Positions 7,376 through 14,827 of a stretch of 17,572 nucleotides of DNA are shown piece by piece; positions within the stretch are counted from its first letter, which is position 1, and the number at the start of each line of letters is the position of its first letter. A program made the translations under genes and the position numbers. Source of the DNA: Paracoccaceae bacterium (GTDB lineage Bacteria > Pseudomonadota > Alphaproteobacteria > Rhodobacterales > Rhodobacteraceae); the NCBI GenBank assembly GCA_007129775.1, contig SKUV01000273.1:1-17572 (forward strand), in the 5' to 3' direction. The notes beneath the pieces were generated by a model. That model saw nothing but the letters and a program-made list of their open reading frames with translations, searched no databases and was not told the DNA's origin.

Positions 7376-9001
7376 TCACGTCAGGTCCGGCACCACCCAG
7401 TCACGACCGGGGACGGAGCCGAGCAACTCGCGCGTGTAGGAATGCCGGGGATCGGCGAACAGGCGGCTTGTCGGTTCGTATTCGACGACTTCGCCCTTGG
7501 ACATGACGGCGATGTGGTCGCAAATCTGTGCCGCCACCCGCAGATCATGGGTGATGAACAGCATCGACAGTCCGAAGCGGTCGCGCACATCGTCCAGCAG
7601 TTTCAGAACCTGCGCCTGAACCGACACATCCAGCGCCGAAACGGGCTCGTCCGCCACGAGGATTTCGGGGTCGAGCGCGAGGGCGCGGGCAAGCCCGATG
7701 CGCTGGCGCTGACCGCCCGAGAATTCGTGCGGGAAGCGGCCGGCCGCGCTTGTCTCCAGCCCGACAAGTTCCAGCAATTCTGCGGTGCGCCGCCTGGCCT
7801 CTGATGTGGACGTGCCGTGAATGATCATACCTTCCGAGATCAGCCGCCCGACCCGGTAGCGCGGATTGAGCGAGCCGAAAGGGTCCTGAAACACCATCTG
7901 GACGCGCTTGCGAAACTTGCGCAGCTCCGCCCGGCCCAGCGCCCGCTGATCCTGCCCGTCGAGCATGATGCTGCCGGAATCGGCCTCCAGCAGGCGCACG
8001 ATCAGCCGCGCGAGCGTGGACTTGCCCGAGCCGGATTCGCCGACCACCCCGAGCGTGGTTCCACGATAAAGCCGGATCGAGACATCCCGCACGGCATCGA
8101 CCTGACGCCCGCCGATGCCGAACAGACCGCCGCCGGTGTGGAAGGTCTTGCGCAGGTCTTGCGTCTCCAGCGCCGTGTCGTTTTCGTCATAGGCCTGCCG
8201 CTGGCCAGGGGTCAGGCTGGGCACTGCGGCGATCAGCTTGCGGGTATAGGCCTCTTGCGGGCGATTGAGCACCTCGTCAGCCACGCCGCTTTCCACCTGC
8301 AGCCCGTTGTGCATCACCACCACGCGATCGGCGATATCCGCGACAACGCCGAAATCATGGGTGATATAGAGAACGCCGGTGTGGTGCTTGGCCTGAAGCT
8401 CCTTCAGCAGCCGCAGGATCTGGGCCTGAGTGGTCACATCCAGCGCCGTGGTGGGCTCATCGGCGATGATCAGTTCAGGCTCCAGGATCAGCGCCATGGC
8501 GATCATCGCGCGCTGGCGCTGCCCGCCGGACATCTCGTGCGGGTAGGCGTCGAGCATCTTGGCCGGGTCCGGCAGGCCGACATCATCCAGAATGTCCCGC
8601 GCCCTTTCCCGCCGTTTCGAGGCCGGTTCGCGCCGGTGGATGCGCACCAGCTCGTCGATCTGCTCGCCGATGGTCATCAGCGGGTTGAGCGCGGTCATCG
8701 GCTCCTGAAAGATCATGGCGATGCGGGCGCCGCGGATCGAGCGCATCCGCGCCTCGCTGACCTGCAGCAGGTCCTCGCCGCCGAACTGGATCACGCCTTT
8801 CGTGGCGCGCACATGGGGGCCGGGCAAAAGCCGCATGACGGCCCGGCCGGTCAGGGATTTGCCCGAGCCCGACTCGCCCACCACGCAGACGATTTCGTCA
8901 CGCTCGATGGACAGGTCGAGACCCTGCACGGCGAAGGGGCGATCGGCATGCGGCGGAAGCGCGATATGCAGGTCGCGGATATCGAGGATGGGATTGCTCA
9001 C
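7376..9001 (-). CDS. Fused double ATPase of a peptide-type ABC importer (DppD-DppF / GsiA-like)
   Basis: This 541-residue protein contains two complete ABC ATPase domains in tandem, where many systems use two separate proteins. Domain 1 has Walker A GESGSGKS (42-49), signature MSGGQ (157-161) and Walker B LIIADEP (177-183). Domain 2 has Walker A GESGSGKST (321-329), signature FSGGQ (427-431) and Walker B ILVADEP (447-453), each followed by a THD switch. The dipeptide/oligopeptide hallmark FQ(E/D)P...LNP occurs in both Q-loops. The start is GTG at 9001, overlapping the permease stop in a GTGA junction, so translation is likely coupled. It energises uptake by the DppB/DppC-like permeases. No glutathione-specific feature is evident, so the name gsiA is not applied. 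Confidence 0.95.
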   Translation of the reverse strand: MSNPILDIRDLHIALPPHADRPFAVQGLDLSIERDEIVCVVGESGSGKSLTGRAVMRLLPGPHVRATKGVIQFGGEDLLQVSEARMRSIRGARIAMIFQEPMTALNPLMTIGEQIDELVRIHRREPASKRRERARDILDDVGLPDPAKMLDAYPHEMSGGQRQRAMIAMALILEPELIIADEPTTALDVTTQAQILRLLKELQAKHHTGVLYITHDFGVVADIADRVVVMHNGLQVESGVADEVLNRPQEAYTRKLIAAVPSLTPGQRQAYDENDTALETQDLRKTFHTGGGLFGIGGRQVDAVRDVSIRLYRGTTLGVVGESGSGKSTLARLIVRLLEADSGSIMLDGQDQRALGRAELRKFRKRVQMVFQDPFGSLNPRYRVGRLISEGMIIHGTSTSEARRRTAELLELVGLETSAAGRFPHEFSGGQRQRIGLARALALDPEILVADEPVSALDVSVQAQVLKLLDDVRDRFGLSMLFITHDLRVAAQICDHIAVMSKGEVVEYEPTSRLFADPRHSYTRELLGSVPGRDWVVPDLT

Positions 9002-9840
9002 CGGTCACGTAGCCTTGGGTTGAGGGCGTCGTTCAGACCTTCGCCAACGAGGTTGATCGCCAGCACGGTCAGCAGGATCGCAATGCCCGGGAAGGTGGCG
9101 ACCCACCAGGCCGTGCGCAAAACCGTCCGGCCGGCGCCAATAAGATAGCCCCAGCTCATCACATTGGGATCGCCGAGGCCGAGGAACGCGAGGCCGGATT
9201 CCACGAGGATGGCCGTCGCCACCATCAACGAACCGATCACCGTGATCGGCGCGATGCAGTTCGGCAGGATGTGAAAGGCAAGGATACGCAGATCGCTCAT
9301 CCCGACGACGACGCAGGCCTGAACGAATTCGCGGTTGCGCAGGGCCATGAACTCTCCGCGCACCAGTCGCGCCACCGCCGGCCATGTCACGATGGCGATG
9401 GCGATGATGATGCTCTGGATCGAGGGGGTCATGATCGCCACGATCACGATCGCGAACAGGAAATTCGGGATCGTCTGAAAGAACTCGGTCAGGCGCATCA
9501 GCAGGTTGTCGATATTGCCGCCATAATAGCCGGCGACCCCGCCGACGACGATGCCGATGCTGAGCGACACCAGTGTCGCAAGCACGCCGATCATCAGCGA
9601 TGTGCGCGCGCCGTGGAAGATGCCCGCCAGCACGTCGCGGCCCAGCGTGTCGGTGCCCAGCATGAACTCCGGTCCCGGTGGTGTCCGGGGTTGACCTGCC
9701 AGCGCGAAGGGGCTGCCGGGAAAGATCAGCGGGGCCGAGGCCGCCATCACCAGCGCGGACAGCAGGATCACAAGCCCCAGCATGGCCGACCGGTTGCGGC
9801 TGTAGCGCCGCCAGAATCCCGTTGATGCGGATGGGGTCAC
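8998..9840 (-). CDS. Peptide-type ABC importer permease (DppC family)
   Basis: This is a 280-residue inner-membrane protein with about six spans; the first is near residues 18-36. It carries the DppC/OppC N-terminal pattern, in which a short helix-forming basic segment (RRYSRNRSAMLGL) leads into the first span, followed by the family signature LGTDTLGRDVLAGIFHGARTS. The EAA-like cytoplasmic loop is near residues 150-170 (FVQACVVVGMSDLRILAFHI, then LPN). The start is GTG at 9840, with AGGAG six bases upstream; it follows the DppB-like gene after nine bases. It pairs with the DppB-like protein to form the channel for the compound bound by the family 5 binding protein. Confidence 0.95.
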   Translation of the reverse strand: MTPSASTGFWRRYSRNRSAMLGLVILLSALVMAASAPLIFPGSPFALAGQPRTPPGPEFMLGTDTLGRDVLAGIFHGARTSLMIGVLATLVSLSIGIVVGGVAGYYGGNIDNLLMRLTEFFQTIPNFLFAIVIVAIMTPSIQSIIIAIAIVTWPAVARLVRGEFMALRNREFVQACVVVGMSDLRILAFHILPNCIAPITVIGSLMVATAILVESGLAFLGLGDPNVMSWGYLIGAGRTVLRTAWWVATFPGIAILLTVLAINLVGEGLNDALNPRLRDR

Positions 9841-9849
9841 GGGGAACTC

Positions 9850-10836
9850 CTACTTCAGTTCGATGCGGGGATCGAGGAAGGTGTAGATGATGTCGATCAC
9901 CAGATTGGCCACGACGACCATGCAGGCCGCCAGCAGGAAGATCCCGAGCAGCAGGTTGAGATCACGCGCGAAAAGGGCCTCGAAGGCGAGCAGCCCGAGG
10001 CCCGGCCAGCCAAAGACGGATTCGATGATCACCGAGCCGCCCAGCATGTTGGCGATCTGAACGCCGCCCATCGTCACCACCGGCAGCACCGCGTTGCGCA
10101 GCACATGGCCCCAGACGATCCGGCGCTCCGTCAGGCCCTTGGCCCGGGCGGTCGTCACGTAATCCATATTCGCCTGTTCGAGCATGGAGGCGCGCATCAG
10201 CCGCGTGAAGGCCGCCATGTAGAACAGCGACAGCGCGATGACCGGCATCACCATGTGCCGCGCGATGTCGAGCGCACGCTCCAGCCCCGTGTAGCCGGCG
10301 CCAATGGTCTCCATGCCGCTCGTGGGCAGCCAGCCGAGCCTGACCGAAAACAGCAGCACCAGCATCAGCCCGACCCAGAACAGCGGCGTTGCATAAGACA
10401 CCAGCGCGAGGATGGAGATGATCGTGTCGCGCCAGGTGTTCAGCCCGGTCGCCGCCAGCAGGCCCAGCACGATCCCCATCACGATGGCGATGAACAGCGT
10501 GGTCGTCATCAACAGCATGGTCGGCCCGAGCCGCGTCATGATCAGATCAAGGACGGGCATGTCATGCCGGAACGAATAACCCAGATCGAGCATGACGACG
10601 TTTCGGACATAGGCGAAAAGCTGGACATAGATCGGCTGGTCCAGCCCGAAGCGCTCGCGCAGTTGCGCCATGTATTCGGGGGTGGCCGAGGCCGCCTCAC
10701 CCGCCAGCGCATCGACGGCATCGCCCTCCATCAATTGCAGCAGCAGAAAGTTGACGATCACGATGCCAAGGATCACGGGGATGCCGTACAAGGCTCTTTT
10801 TGCTATGAAAAGCAGGCGTTTGTGGCTTTTTGTCAT
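9850..10836 (-). CDS. Peptide-type ABC importer permease (DppB family)
   Basis: A 328-residue membrane protein of the DppB/OppB family. After a basic start (MTKSHKRLLFIAKR) comes a first span ending in VNFLLLQL, then a long periplasmic part with LRERFGLDQPIYVQL and GYSFRHDMPV, both typical of the family. The cytoplasmic loop YVTTARAKGLTERRIVWGHVLRNA contacts the ATPase. ATG 10836 is preferred over an in-frame TTG at 10872, which would prepend 12 residues and start inside the hairpin; the ribosome binding site before the ATG is weak (GGGGTG), fitting low expression relative to the binding protein. It lies 73 bases after the binding protein gene, with the hairpin in between. Confidence 0.94.
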   Translation of the reverse strand: MTKSHKRLLFIAKRALYGIPVILGIVIVNFLLLQLMEGDAVDALAGEAASATPEYMAQLRERFGLDQPIYVQLFAYVRNVVMLDLGYSFRHDMPVLDLIMTRLGPTMLLMTTTLFIAIVMGIVLGLLAATGLNTWRDTIISILALVSYATPLFWVGLMLVLLFSVRLGWLPTSGMETIGAGYTGLERALDIARHMVMPVIALSLFYMAAFTRLMRASMLEQANMDYVTTARAKGLTERRIVWGHVLRNAVLPVVTMGGVQIANMLGGSVIIESVFGWPGLGLLAFEALFARDLNLLLGIFLLAACMVVVANLVIDIIYTFLDPRIELK

Positions 10837-10858
10837 GGCGCACCCCGTCCGGAGAGGA

Positions 10859-10903
10859 CCGGGCCGAAGCAATGGTGCGGGTTGCCCCGCCGCTTCGGCC
10901 CGG
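10859..10903 (-). repeat. Perfect intercistronic hairpin (12-bp stem) between peptide-binding protein and DppB-like permease
   Basis: CCGGGCCGAAGC (10859-10870) and GCTTCGGCCCGG (10892-10903) are exact reverse complements. Inside the 21-base loop a second stem, GCGGG (10877-10881) with CCCGC (10886-10890), caps on TTGC. It begins six bases past the TAA stop of the binding protein gene and lacks a T-run. Likely role, by position: protecting the upstream mRNA or partly attenuating the permease genes. Confidence 0.75.
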
Positions 10904-10909
10904 CGTTGA

Positions 10910-12505
10910 TTATTGTTCGATCCAGACCCGGTCCATGCCCCAGAAGGAGCCGAACGGGGACTCGAGCAAGCCGTGCACCGAATTGTTGTAAACGGTCACC
11001 AGCGAGGGCTCGACCGCGAAGACATGCGGCGCCGCCTCGACGATCAGTTGCTGGAACTCCTCATAGAGGGCCATGCGCGTGTCGAAGTCGAGTTCCACCG
11101 CGGCCTTGTCCATCAGGTCGTCGGTTTCCTGGGAATACCAGCGCGACGCGTTCACAAAGACCGTCCCCGGGATGATCTGGTTGGAGTGATAGCCGCGATG
11201 CACACCGATGACGGGATCGGAGAAGTTGAAATAGCTCGTCGAGGTCATGGTGAAGTCGTAGTTGGTATAGACCCGCGTCAGCCATGTCGGCGTATCCTCG
11301 TAGCGGATCCGCGCCTCGATCCCGATCTGCGCGAGGTTCTGCACCACGATCTCGCCGAACCGCATCCAGACTTCGCCATAGGGCTGGATATCATGGGTGA
11401 TCTGGAAGCGGATGCCGTTGTCGCCGCGCGGAAAGCCGGCCTCGTCCAGCAGCGCGTTGGCGCGCTCGATCCGGTCTTCCACGTCATAGCGGCGCACGTT
11501 GTCGCTGTACCAGATCATCTTGGAACTGATCGGGCTGGTCCCCGGCACGCCGAAGCCGTTGTAGACGGCGTCGATGATGAACTGCCGGTCCACGGCATAG
11601 GATACCGCCTGCCGGACGCGCACATCGTCGAACGGGGGTTCGGTGGTGTTGAAGATCAGAAAGTTCACGCCCGGCATCATCTCGTAGCCGTCGGTCGTGA
11701 CCTCGATATGCGGCAGGCTGTCGAGGTAATCCAGGTCTTCGGTGGCGATGTGGTTATAGGCGGTCACATGCGCCTCGCCGGTCTCCATCGCCGCGGTCCG
11801 GGTTCCCGTGTCCGAAATGAAGCGCGCGATGATCCGGTCGAGATAGGGCTTGCCGTCGCGCCAGTAATCCTCGTTCCGGTCGAACTGCATGAACTGGCCA
11901 CGCCGCCATTCGACGAAACGGAACGGCCCCGTGCCGATCGGCGTGTTGGCGTTGCTGTATTCGCGGACGTCCTGCCCCTCGAACAGGTGTTTCGGCACGA
12001 TCGGCGATTCGTAGGACGACAGGATTCGCATGATGTAGGGGGCGGGCGTGCTCAGGCGGAAGATCGCGGTGTGTTCGTCCGGCGTATCGACAGCCTCCAG
12101 CGCGCGCAGGTTGTTGTTTCCGCGGGGGTGAAACTCCCTCAGCACGTCCATGAAGGTGAAGGCCACATCGGCGCTGGTGAAGGGCTCGCCGTCATGCCAG
12201 CGCACGCCCTGCCGCAGGTTGAAGGTGATGGACAGGCCGTCCTCGCTGATCTCCCAGGATTCCGCGAGCGCGGGCTGCTCCACGGTATCGCTGTCGTATT
12301 CCAGAAGGCCGTCATAGACCTTGGTCGCCACCTGCCCGATGGGCTGCGATGTGCTCATGTAGGAGGCGAGCGACGGCGGCTCGGGCTGCACGATCATGAT
12401 CAGCGTGCCGCCCTGTTCCTGCGCGTGGGCCGCCATGGGCATAGTGGCGAGGAAGGCTGCCCCCATGCACCCGAATAATCTGTTACGAACCGATGCTTTT
12501 CCCAT
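10910..12505 (-). CDS. Peptide/nickel-type ABC importer substrate-binding protein (SBP family 5)
   Basis: This 531-residue exported protein belongs to the DppA/OppA family. Residues 1-28 form a Sec signal peptide with cleavage after AHA28; Cys13 sits in RLFGC but too early and in too poor a lipobox for a likely lipoprotein. The mature protein shows family landmarks in order: LAESWEISEDGLSITFNLRQGVRWHDGEPFTSADV split across about residues 80-115, the TGPFRFVEW segment, and DVRVRQAVSYAVDRQFIID near the middle. The ATG at 12505 has a near-perfect AGAAGGAGGTAG ribosome binding site, the strongest in the window. It follows the PLP enzyme by 50 bases. Family 5 proteins bind di- and oligopeptides, but also opines, glycans and nickel chelates, so peptide is only the most likely class. 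Confidence 0.95.
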   Translation of the reverse strand: MGKASVRNRLFGCMGAAFLATMPMAAHAQEQGGTLIMIVQPEPPSLASYMSTSQPIGQVATKVYDGLLEYDSDTVEQPALAESWEISEDGLSITFNLRQGVRWHDGEPFTSADVAFTFMDVLREFHPRGNNNLRALEAVDTPDEHTAIFRLSTPAPYIMRILSSYESPIVPKHLFEGQDVREYSNANTPIGTGPFRFVEWRRGQFMQFDRNEDYWRDGKPYLDRIIARFISDTGTRTAAMETGEAHVTAYNHIATEDLDYLDSLPHIEVTTDGYEMMPGVNFLIFNTTEPPFDDVRVRQAVSYAVDRQFIIDAVYNGFGVPGTSPISSKMIWYSDNVRRYDVEDRIERANALLDEAGFPRGDNGIRFQITHDIQPYGEVWMRFGEIVVQNLAQIGIEARIRYEDTPTWLTRVYTNYDFTMTSTSYFNFSDPVIGVHRGYHSNQIIPGTVFVNASRWYSQETDDLMDKAAVELDFDTRMALYEEFQQLIVEAAPHVFAVEPSLVTVYNNSVHGLLESPFGSFWGMDRVWIEQ

Positions 12506-12530
12506 TCTGACTACCTCCTTCTGTGGTGGT

Positions 12531-12556
12531 GCCCGTCATCGGGCTTTTGGCTTTTT
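12531..12556 (+). terminator. Terminator-like hairpin with T-tract, oriented on the plus strand
   Basis: GCCCG-TCAT-CGGGC (12531-12544) is followed on the plus strand by TTTTGGCTTTTT (12545-12556). That is the shape of an intrinsic terminator for transcripts moving against the operon. On the minus strand the same hairpin lies between the PLP enzyme and the binding protein gene, with A-rich sequence before it and no T-run after it, so it should not end the operon mRNA. Confidence 0.45.
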
Positions 12557-13584
12557 CAGTTGAAATGGCGTATGTAGCCGAACAGCGCCGCAGCCCCGCC
12601 GGTGTGCAGAAAGACGATGTTCTGCCCGGCGGTGAAGGTGCCGTTCCTGCAAAGATCGAGCAGCCCCGCCATGCCCTTCGCGGAATAGACCGGGTCAAGC
12701 AGGATGCCCTCGGTTTGCGCGAGCAGGCGGATGGCGGCGATGGCCTCGGGGGTCGGCAGGCCGTAACCCTCGCCGAGGTAATCGCAATTCGCGACGATAT
12801 CCGCGCGTTCGACGGAACACCCGAGATCGAGCCGCTCCGCCGTTGCGACAGCCAGCGCATGCACATTGGCTTCCTGACGCGGCTGCGGCGCGCGCACCCC
12901 GATGCCCAGCAGGGGGAAGGGGCGGCCCAGCGCCGCGAGCCCCACGGCAAGGCCCGCCTGCGTGCCCGCGCTGCCGGTGGCGTGGACCAGATGGTCGATC
13001 CGCAGGTCCATCGCCCGGGCCTGCGCATGAAGCTCCGCCACGGCATTGACATATCCCAGCGCCCCGATGGCGTTGGAGCCGCCGCCCGGGATGACGTAAG
13101 GCGTGCGGCCTTCGGCGGCCAGACGCGCCGCCAGAACATCCAGTTCGGCATTCATGTCCAGCCCGGTCTCGCGAACCTCGACGGTGGCGCCGTGCAGACG
13201 GTCGAGCATCACATTGCCGTTGTCGGTATATTCTGCCTCGCGAAAACCGGTGCGGTCTTCCAGCAGGATGTGGCACTCCAGCCCGAGGCGCGCGGCGGCG
13301 GCGGCCGTCTGTCTTGCGTGGTTGGATTGGGTGGCGCCGTGGGTCAGCACGATATCGGCCTTGTGGGCGACCGCCTCGGCCATCAGAAACTCAAGCTTCC
13401 GGGCCTTGTTGCCGCCGGTCGACAGGCCGGTGCAGTCGTCGCGCTTGATCCACAGACGCGGCCCCCCGATCTCGGCCGAGAGGCGGTCCATCGGTTCGAG
13501 CGGTGTCGGCAGATGGGCGAGCGGCAGGCGCGGCATCTGCGCAAGCCTTTGGCCGAGAGCATCAAGGTTATCCAGCGGGCTCAA
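12556..13584 (-). CDS. PLP-dependent D-cysteine desulfhydrase / L-cysteate sulfo-lyase family enzyme
   Basis: This 342-residue fold-type II PLP enzyme carries the family signature KRDDCTGLSTGGNKARKLEF, with the Schiff-base lysine at K60 in GGNK. GATQSNHARQ (83-92) holds the Ser-Asn-His stretch that binds the substrate carboxylate, and the C-terminal HTGGAAALFGY is typical. Known relatives split D-cysteine to pyruvate, sulfide and ammonium (DcyD) or L-cysteate to pyruvate, sulfite and ammonium (CuyA of marine Roseobacters). Overall it recalls CuyA, but sequence by eye does not decide between them. The start at TTG 13584 is chosen because AAGGAG lies nine bases upstream; ATG 13536 would give 326 residues. 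As first gene of the peptide-importer operon it presumably acts on an amino acid released from the imported compound. Confidence 0.9.
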   Translation of the reverse strand: MSPLDNLDALGQRLAQMPRLPLAHLPTPLEPMDRLSAEIGGPRLWIKRDDCTGLSTGGNKARKLEFLMAEAVAHKADIVLTHGATQSNHARQTAAAAARLGLECHILLEDRTGFREAEYTDNGNVMLDRLHGATVEVRETGLDMNAELDVLAARLAAEGRTPYVIPGGGSNAIGALGYVNAVAELHAQARAMDLRIDHLVHATGSAGTQAGLAVGLAALGRPFPLLGIGVRAPQPRQEANVHALAVATAERLDLGCSVERADIVANCDYLGEGYGLPTPEAIAAIRLLAQTEGILLDPVYSAKGMAGLLDLCRNGTFTAGQNIVFLHTGGAAALFGYIRHFN

Positions 13585-13907
13585 TAGTTCAAACTCCTTG
13601 CCATTGGCCGATCCTCACAGCACCGACCGGCTCAGCGTGTCGGCTGAAGGTCGGCTTGTCTAATGCCGTTTCGGTCGCACAAGATGCACATCATGCATCT
13701 TGTGTGCGGGCCGCTGTGCGAAACCGGACGCGCGGCGGCCCCGGCTGTCGGGGCCCGGCACGCGTCGATCCCGCAGGATTTTCGCGCGGTAAGGTCGTGT
13801 TCCGGATGCGCGGTTCAGGGTGTCGGCAAGGGCCCGGGCAATTCGGGGGCGGGCGGTGACCGCGCCGGGGAAGGGGGCGGGACGGGGCGCGCCGCGGCGC
13901 CGCGTGG
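13585..13907. promoter_or_regulatory. Promoter region of the central operon and end-to-start gap after the alpha/beta hydrolase gene
   Basis: No credible gene lies in these 323 bases. The half nearest the PLP enzyme gene (13605-13730) should carry the operon promoter; it contains the palindrome at 13678-13704, flanked by GTTTCG (13668-13673) and TGTGCGAAAC (13715-13724), which are also partly complementary. The other half is extremely GC-rich, with the 12-bp palindrome CGCGGCGCCGCG at 13893-13904 just past the hydrolase stop; it has no T-run. No -35/-10 pair is convincing on the minus strand. Confidence 0.5.
13678..13704. promoter_or_regulatory. Strong palindromic operator candidate upstream of the central operon
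   Basis: Arms CACAAGATGCA (13678-13688) and TGCATCTTGTG (13694-13704) are perfect 11-base reverse complements around CATCA. This size and symmetry fit the site of a dimeric regulator. It lies 94-120 bases upstream of the PLP gene start. There is no T-run on either side, so a terminator is unlikely. Which protein binds is unknown; the GntR and LysR proteins in this window are candidates. Confidence 0.65.
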
Positions 13908-14762
13908 TCACGTTTCGCGCAGGAAATCCCGAAGCATCGCGTCGAAAATGTCCGGCTTTTCCAGATGCGCCGCATGGCTTGCATCCGGCACCACGCCAAG
14001 CTCTGCGCCGGCGATGCCTTGCCAAAGGGCCGCCACCTGCGGCCACAGATAGGATCGGTCCCGGTCCCCCCAGATGATGCGGCAGGGCATCCGCAGATCG
14101 GACAGGGCCGCGCGGCCGTCCCAATCACGCATGGCGGAGAGCGCCGCACGAGCGGCCTGTGGCGACGCCTGCCGCCCGATATCGCGGACAGTGGCATAGC
14201 CCGGCGCGCGCGTTCCGTCGCAAAACCATGTGGCGCAGATCCGGTCTGCCGTTGCCGCGACCCCGTCCGCCGCCAGCCGCTCCATGGAAACATCCAGCGG
14301 CTCGAAACGGTCGGGCATAAGGCCCAGCGGCCCGGTTCCGTAGAGGATCAGCCGTTCGACCCGCGCGCCATGCCGGGCCGCGATGTCCTGCACGATCATG
14401 CCGCCCATGCTGTGCCCGAGCAGGCGAAAGCGGTCGATCCCGAGGCGGTCGAGGCAGGCCACCACCGCATCGGCGAAGCCGGCGATCGTTTGCGGTCCCG
14501 GCAGCGCGGCGGCCGCGCCGAAGCCCGGCAGATCGGGGGCGATCACGTCATGGCCTGGGGCAAGCGCGTCGAACAGGTCGCGCCATTGGGCGCTGCCGCC
14601 CAGATAGCCATGGACCAGCACCAGGGGCGGCCCCGAGCCCATGCGCAGACAGGGCAGGTCCATCGTCATTGCGCCGGGCAGGGCGACAGGCGGCTGACCG
14701 AAAAGCGGGCAGGATGCATGGGCGATCCCCGATACCTTTGTCACCCGCGAAAAAAGCACCAT
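13908..14762 (-). CDS. Alpha/beta hydrolase
   Basis: This is a 284-residue alpha/beta hydrolase-fold enzyme for an ester, amide or related bond. The oxyanion-hole motif is LVHGYLGG (48-55), the nucleophile Ser118 sits in GHSMGG, the acid is Asp235 in WGDRD, and the catalytic His263 lies in SHAAHLEKP. It has no signal peptide and should be cytoplasmic. The start is uncertain: ATG 14762 has AAGG six bases upstream, while ATG 14669 gives a more usual 253 residues but lacks a ribosome binding site. Longer versions reading through 14779-14825 would place the regulatory direct repeats in the gene and are not favoured. It is divergent from a LysR regulator, which probably controls it. The substrate is unknown. 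Confidence 0.88.
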   Translation of the reverse strand: MVLFSRVTKVSGIAHASCPLFGQPPVALPGAMTMDLPCLRMGSGPPLVLVHGYLGGSAQWRDLFDALAPGHDVIAPDLPGFGAAAALPGPQTIAGFADAVVACLDRLGIDRFRLLGHSMGGMIVQDIAARHGARVERLILYGTGPLGLMPDRFEPLDVSMERLAADGVAATADRICATWFCDGTRAPGYATVRDIGRQASPQAARAALSAMRDWDGRAALSDLRMPCRIIWGDRDRSYLWPQVAALWQGIAGAELGVVPDASHAAHLEKPDIFDAMLRDFLRET

Positions 14763-14769
14763 GACCGGC

Positions 14770-14827
14770 CTTGTGCAAATGCCTTTTTCGACCTGTAATA
14801 TGCCTTTCTCGCATGGAAGGAGCAAAG
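14770..14827. promoter_or_regulatory. Divergent LysR/hydrolase control region with 21-bp-phased direct repeats
   Basis: ATGCCTTTTTCG (14779-14790) and ATGCCTTTCTCG (14800-14811) differ in one base and are offset by 21 bp, two helical turns. TAATAT (14796-14801) between them could be a -10 for lysR, with TTGTGC (14771-14776) as a loose -35 at 19 bases. AAGGAG (14817-14822) is the lysR ribosome binding site. LysR proteins bind as tetramers on one DNA face, so phased repeats fit binding by the adjacent regulator. Confidence 0.5.

Noticed and set aside
7817..9148. Long plus-strand open frame (443 codons) opposite the fused ATPase
   Set aside because: The minus strand carries two complete ABC ATPase domains here; the antisense frame has no domain and a low-complexity charged composition.
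10913..12478. Plus-strand open frame of 521 codons opposite the peptide-binding protein
   Set aside because: It mirrors the binding protein almost end to end, which is a codon-bias effect; the minus-strand protein has a signal peptide and family motifs.
12523..13587. Plus-strand open frame of 354 codons opposite the PLP enzyme
   Set aside because: Same mirror effect; the PLP motifs on the minus strand are decisive.
13663..14052. Possible small plus-strand gene (129 codons) in the gap after the PLP operon
   Set aside because: It starts inside the palindrome, lacks a ribosome binding site and runs into the antisense of the alpha/beta hydrolase gene.
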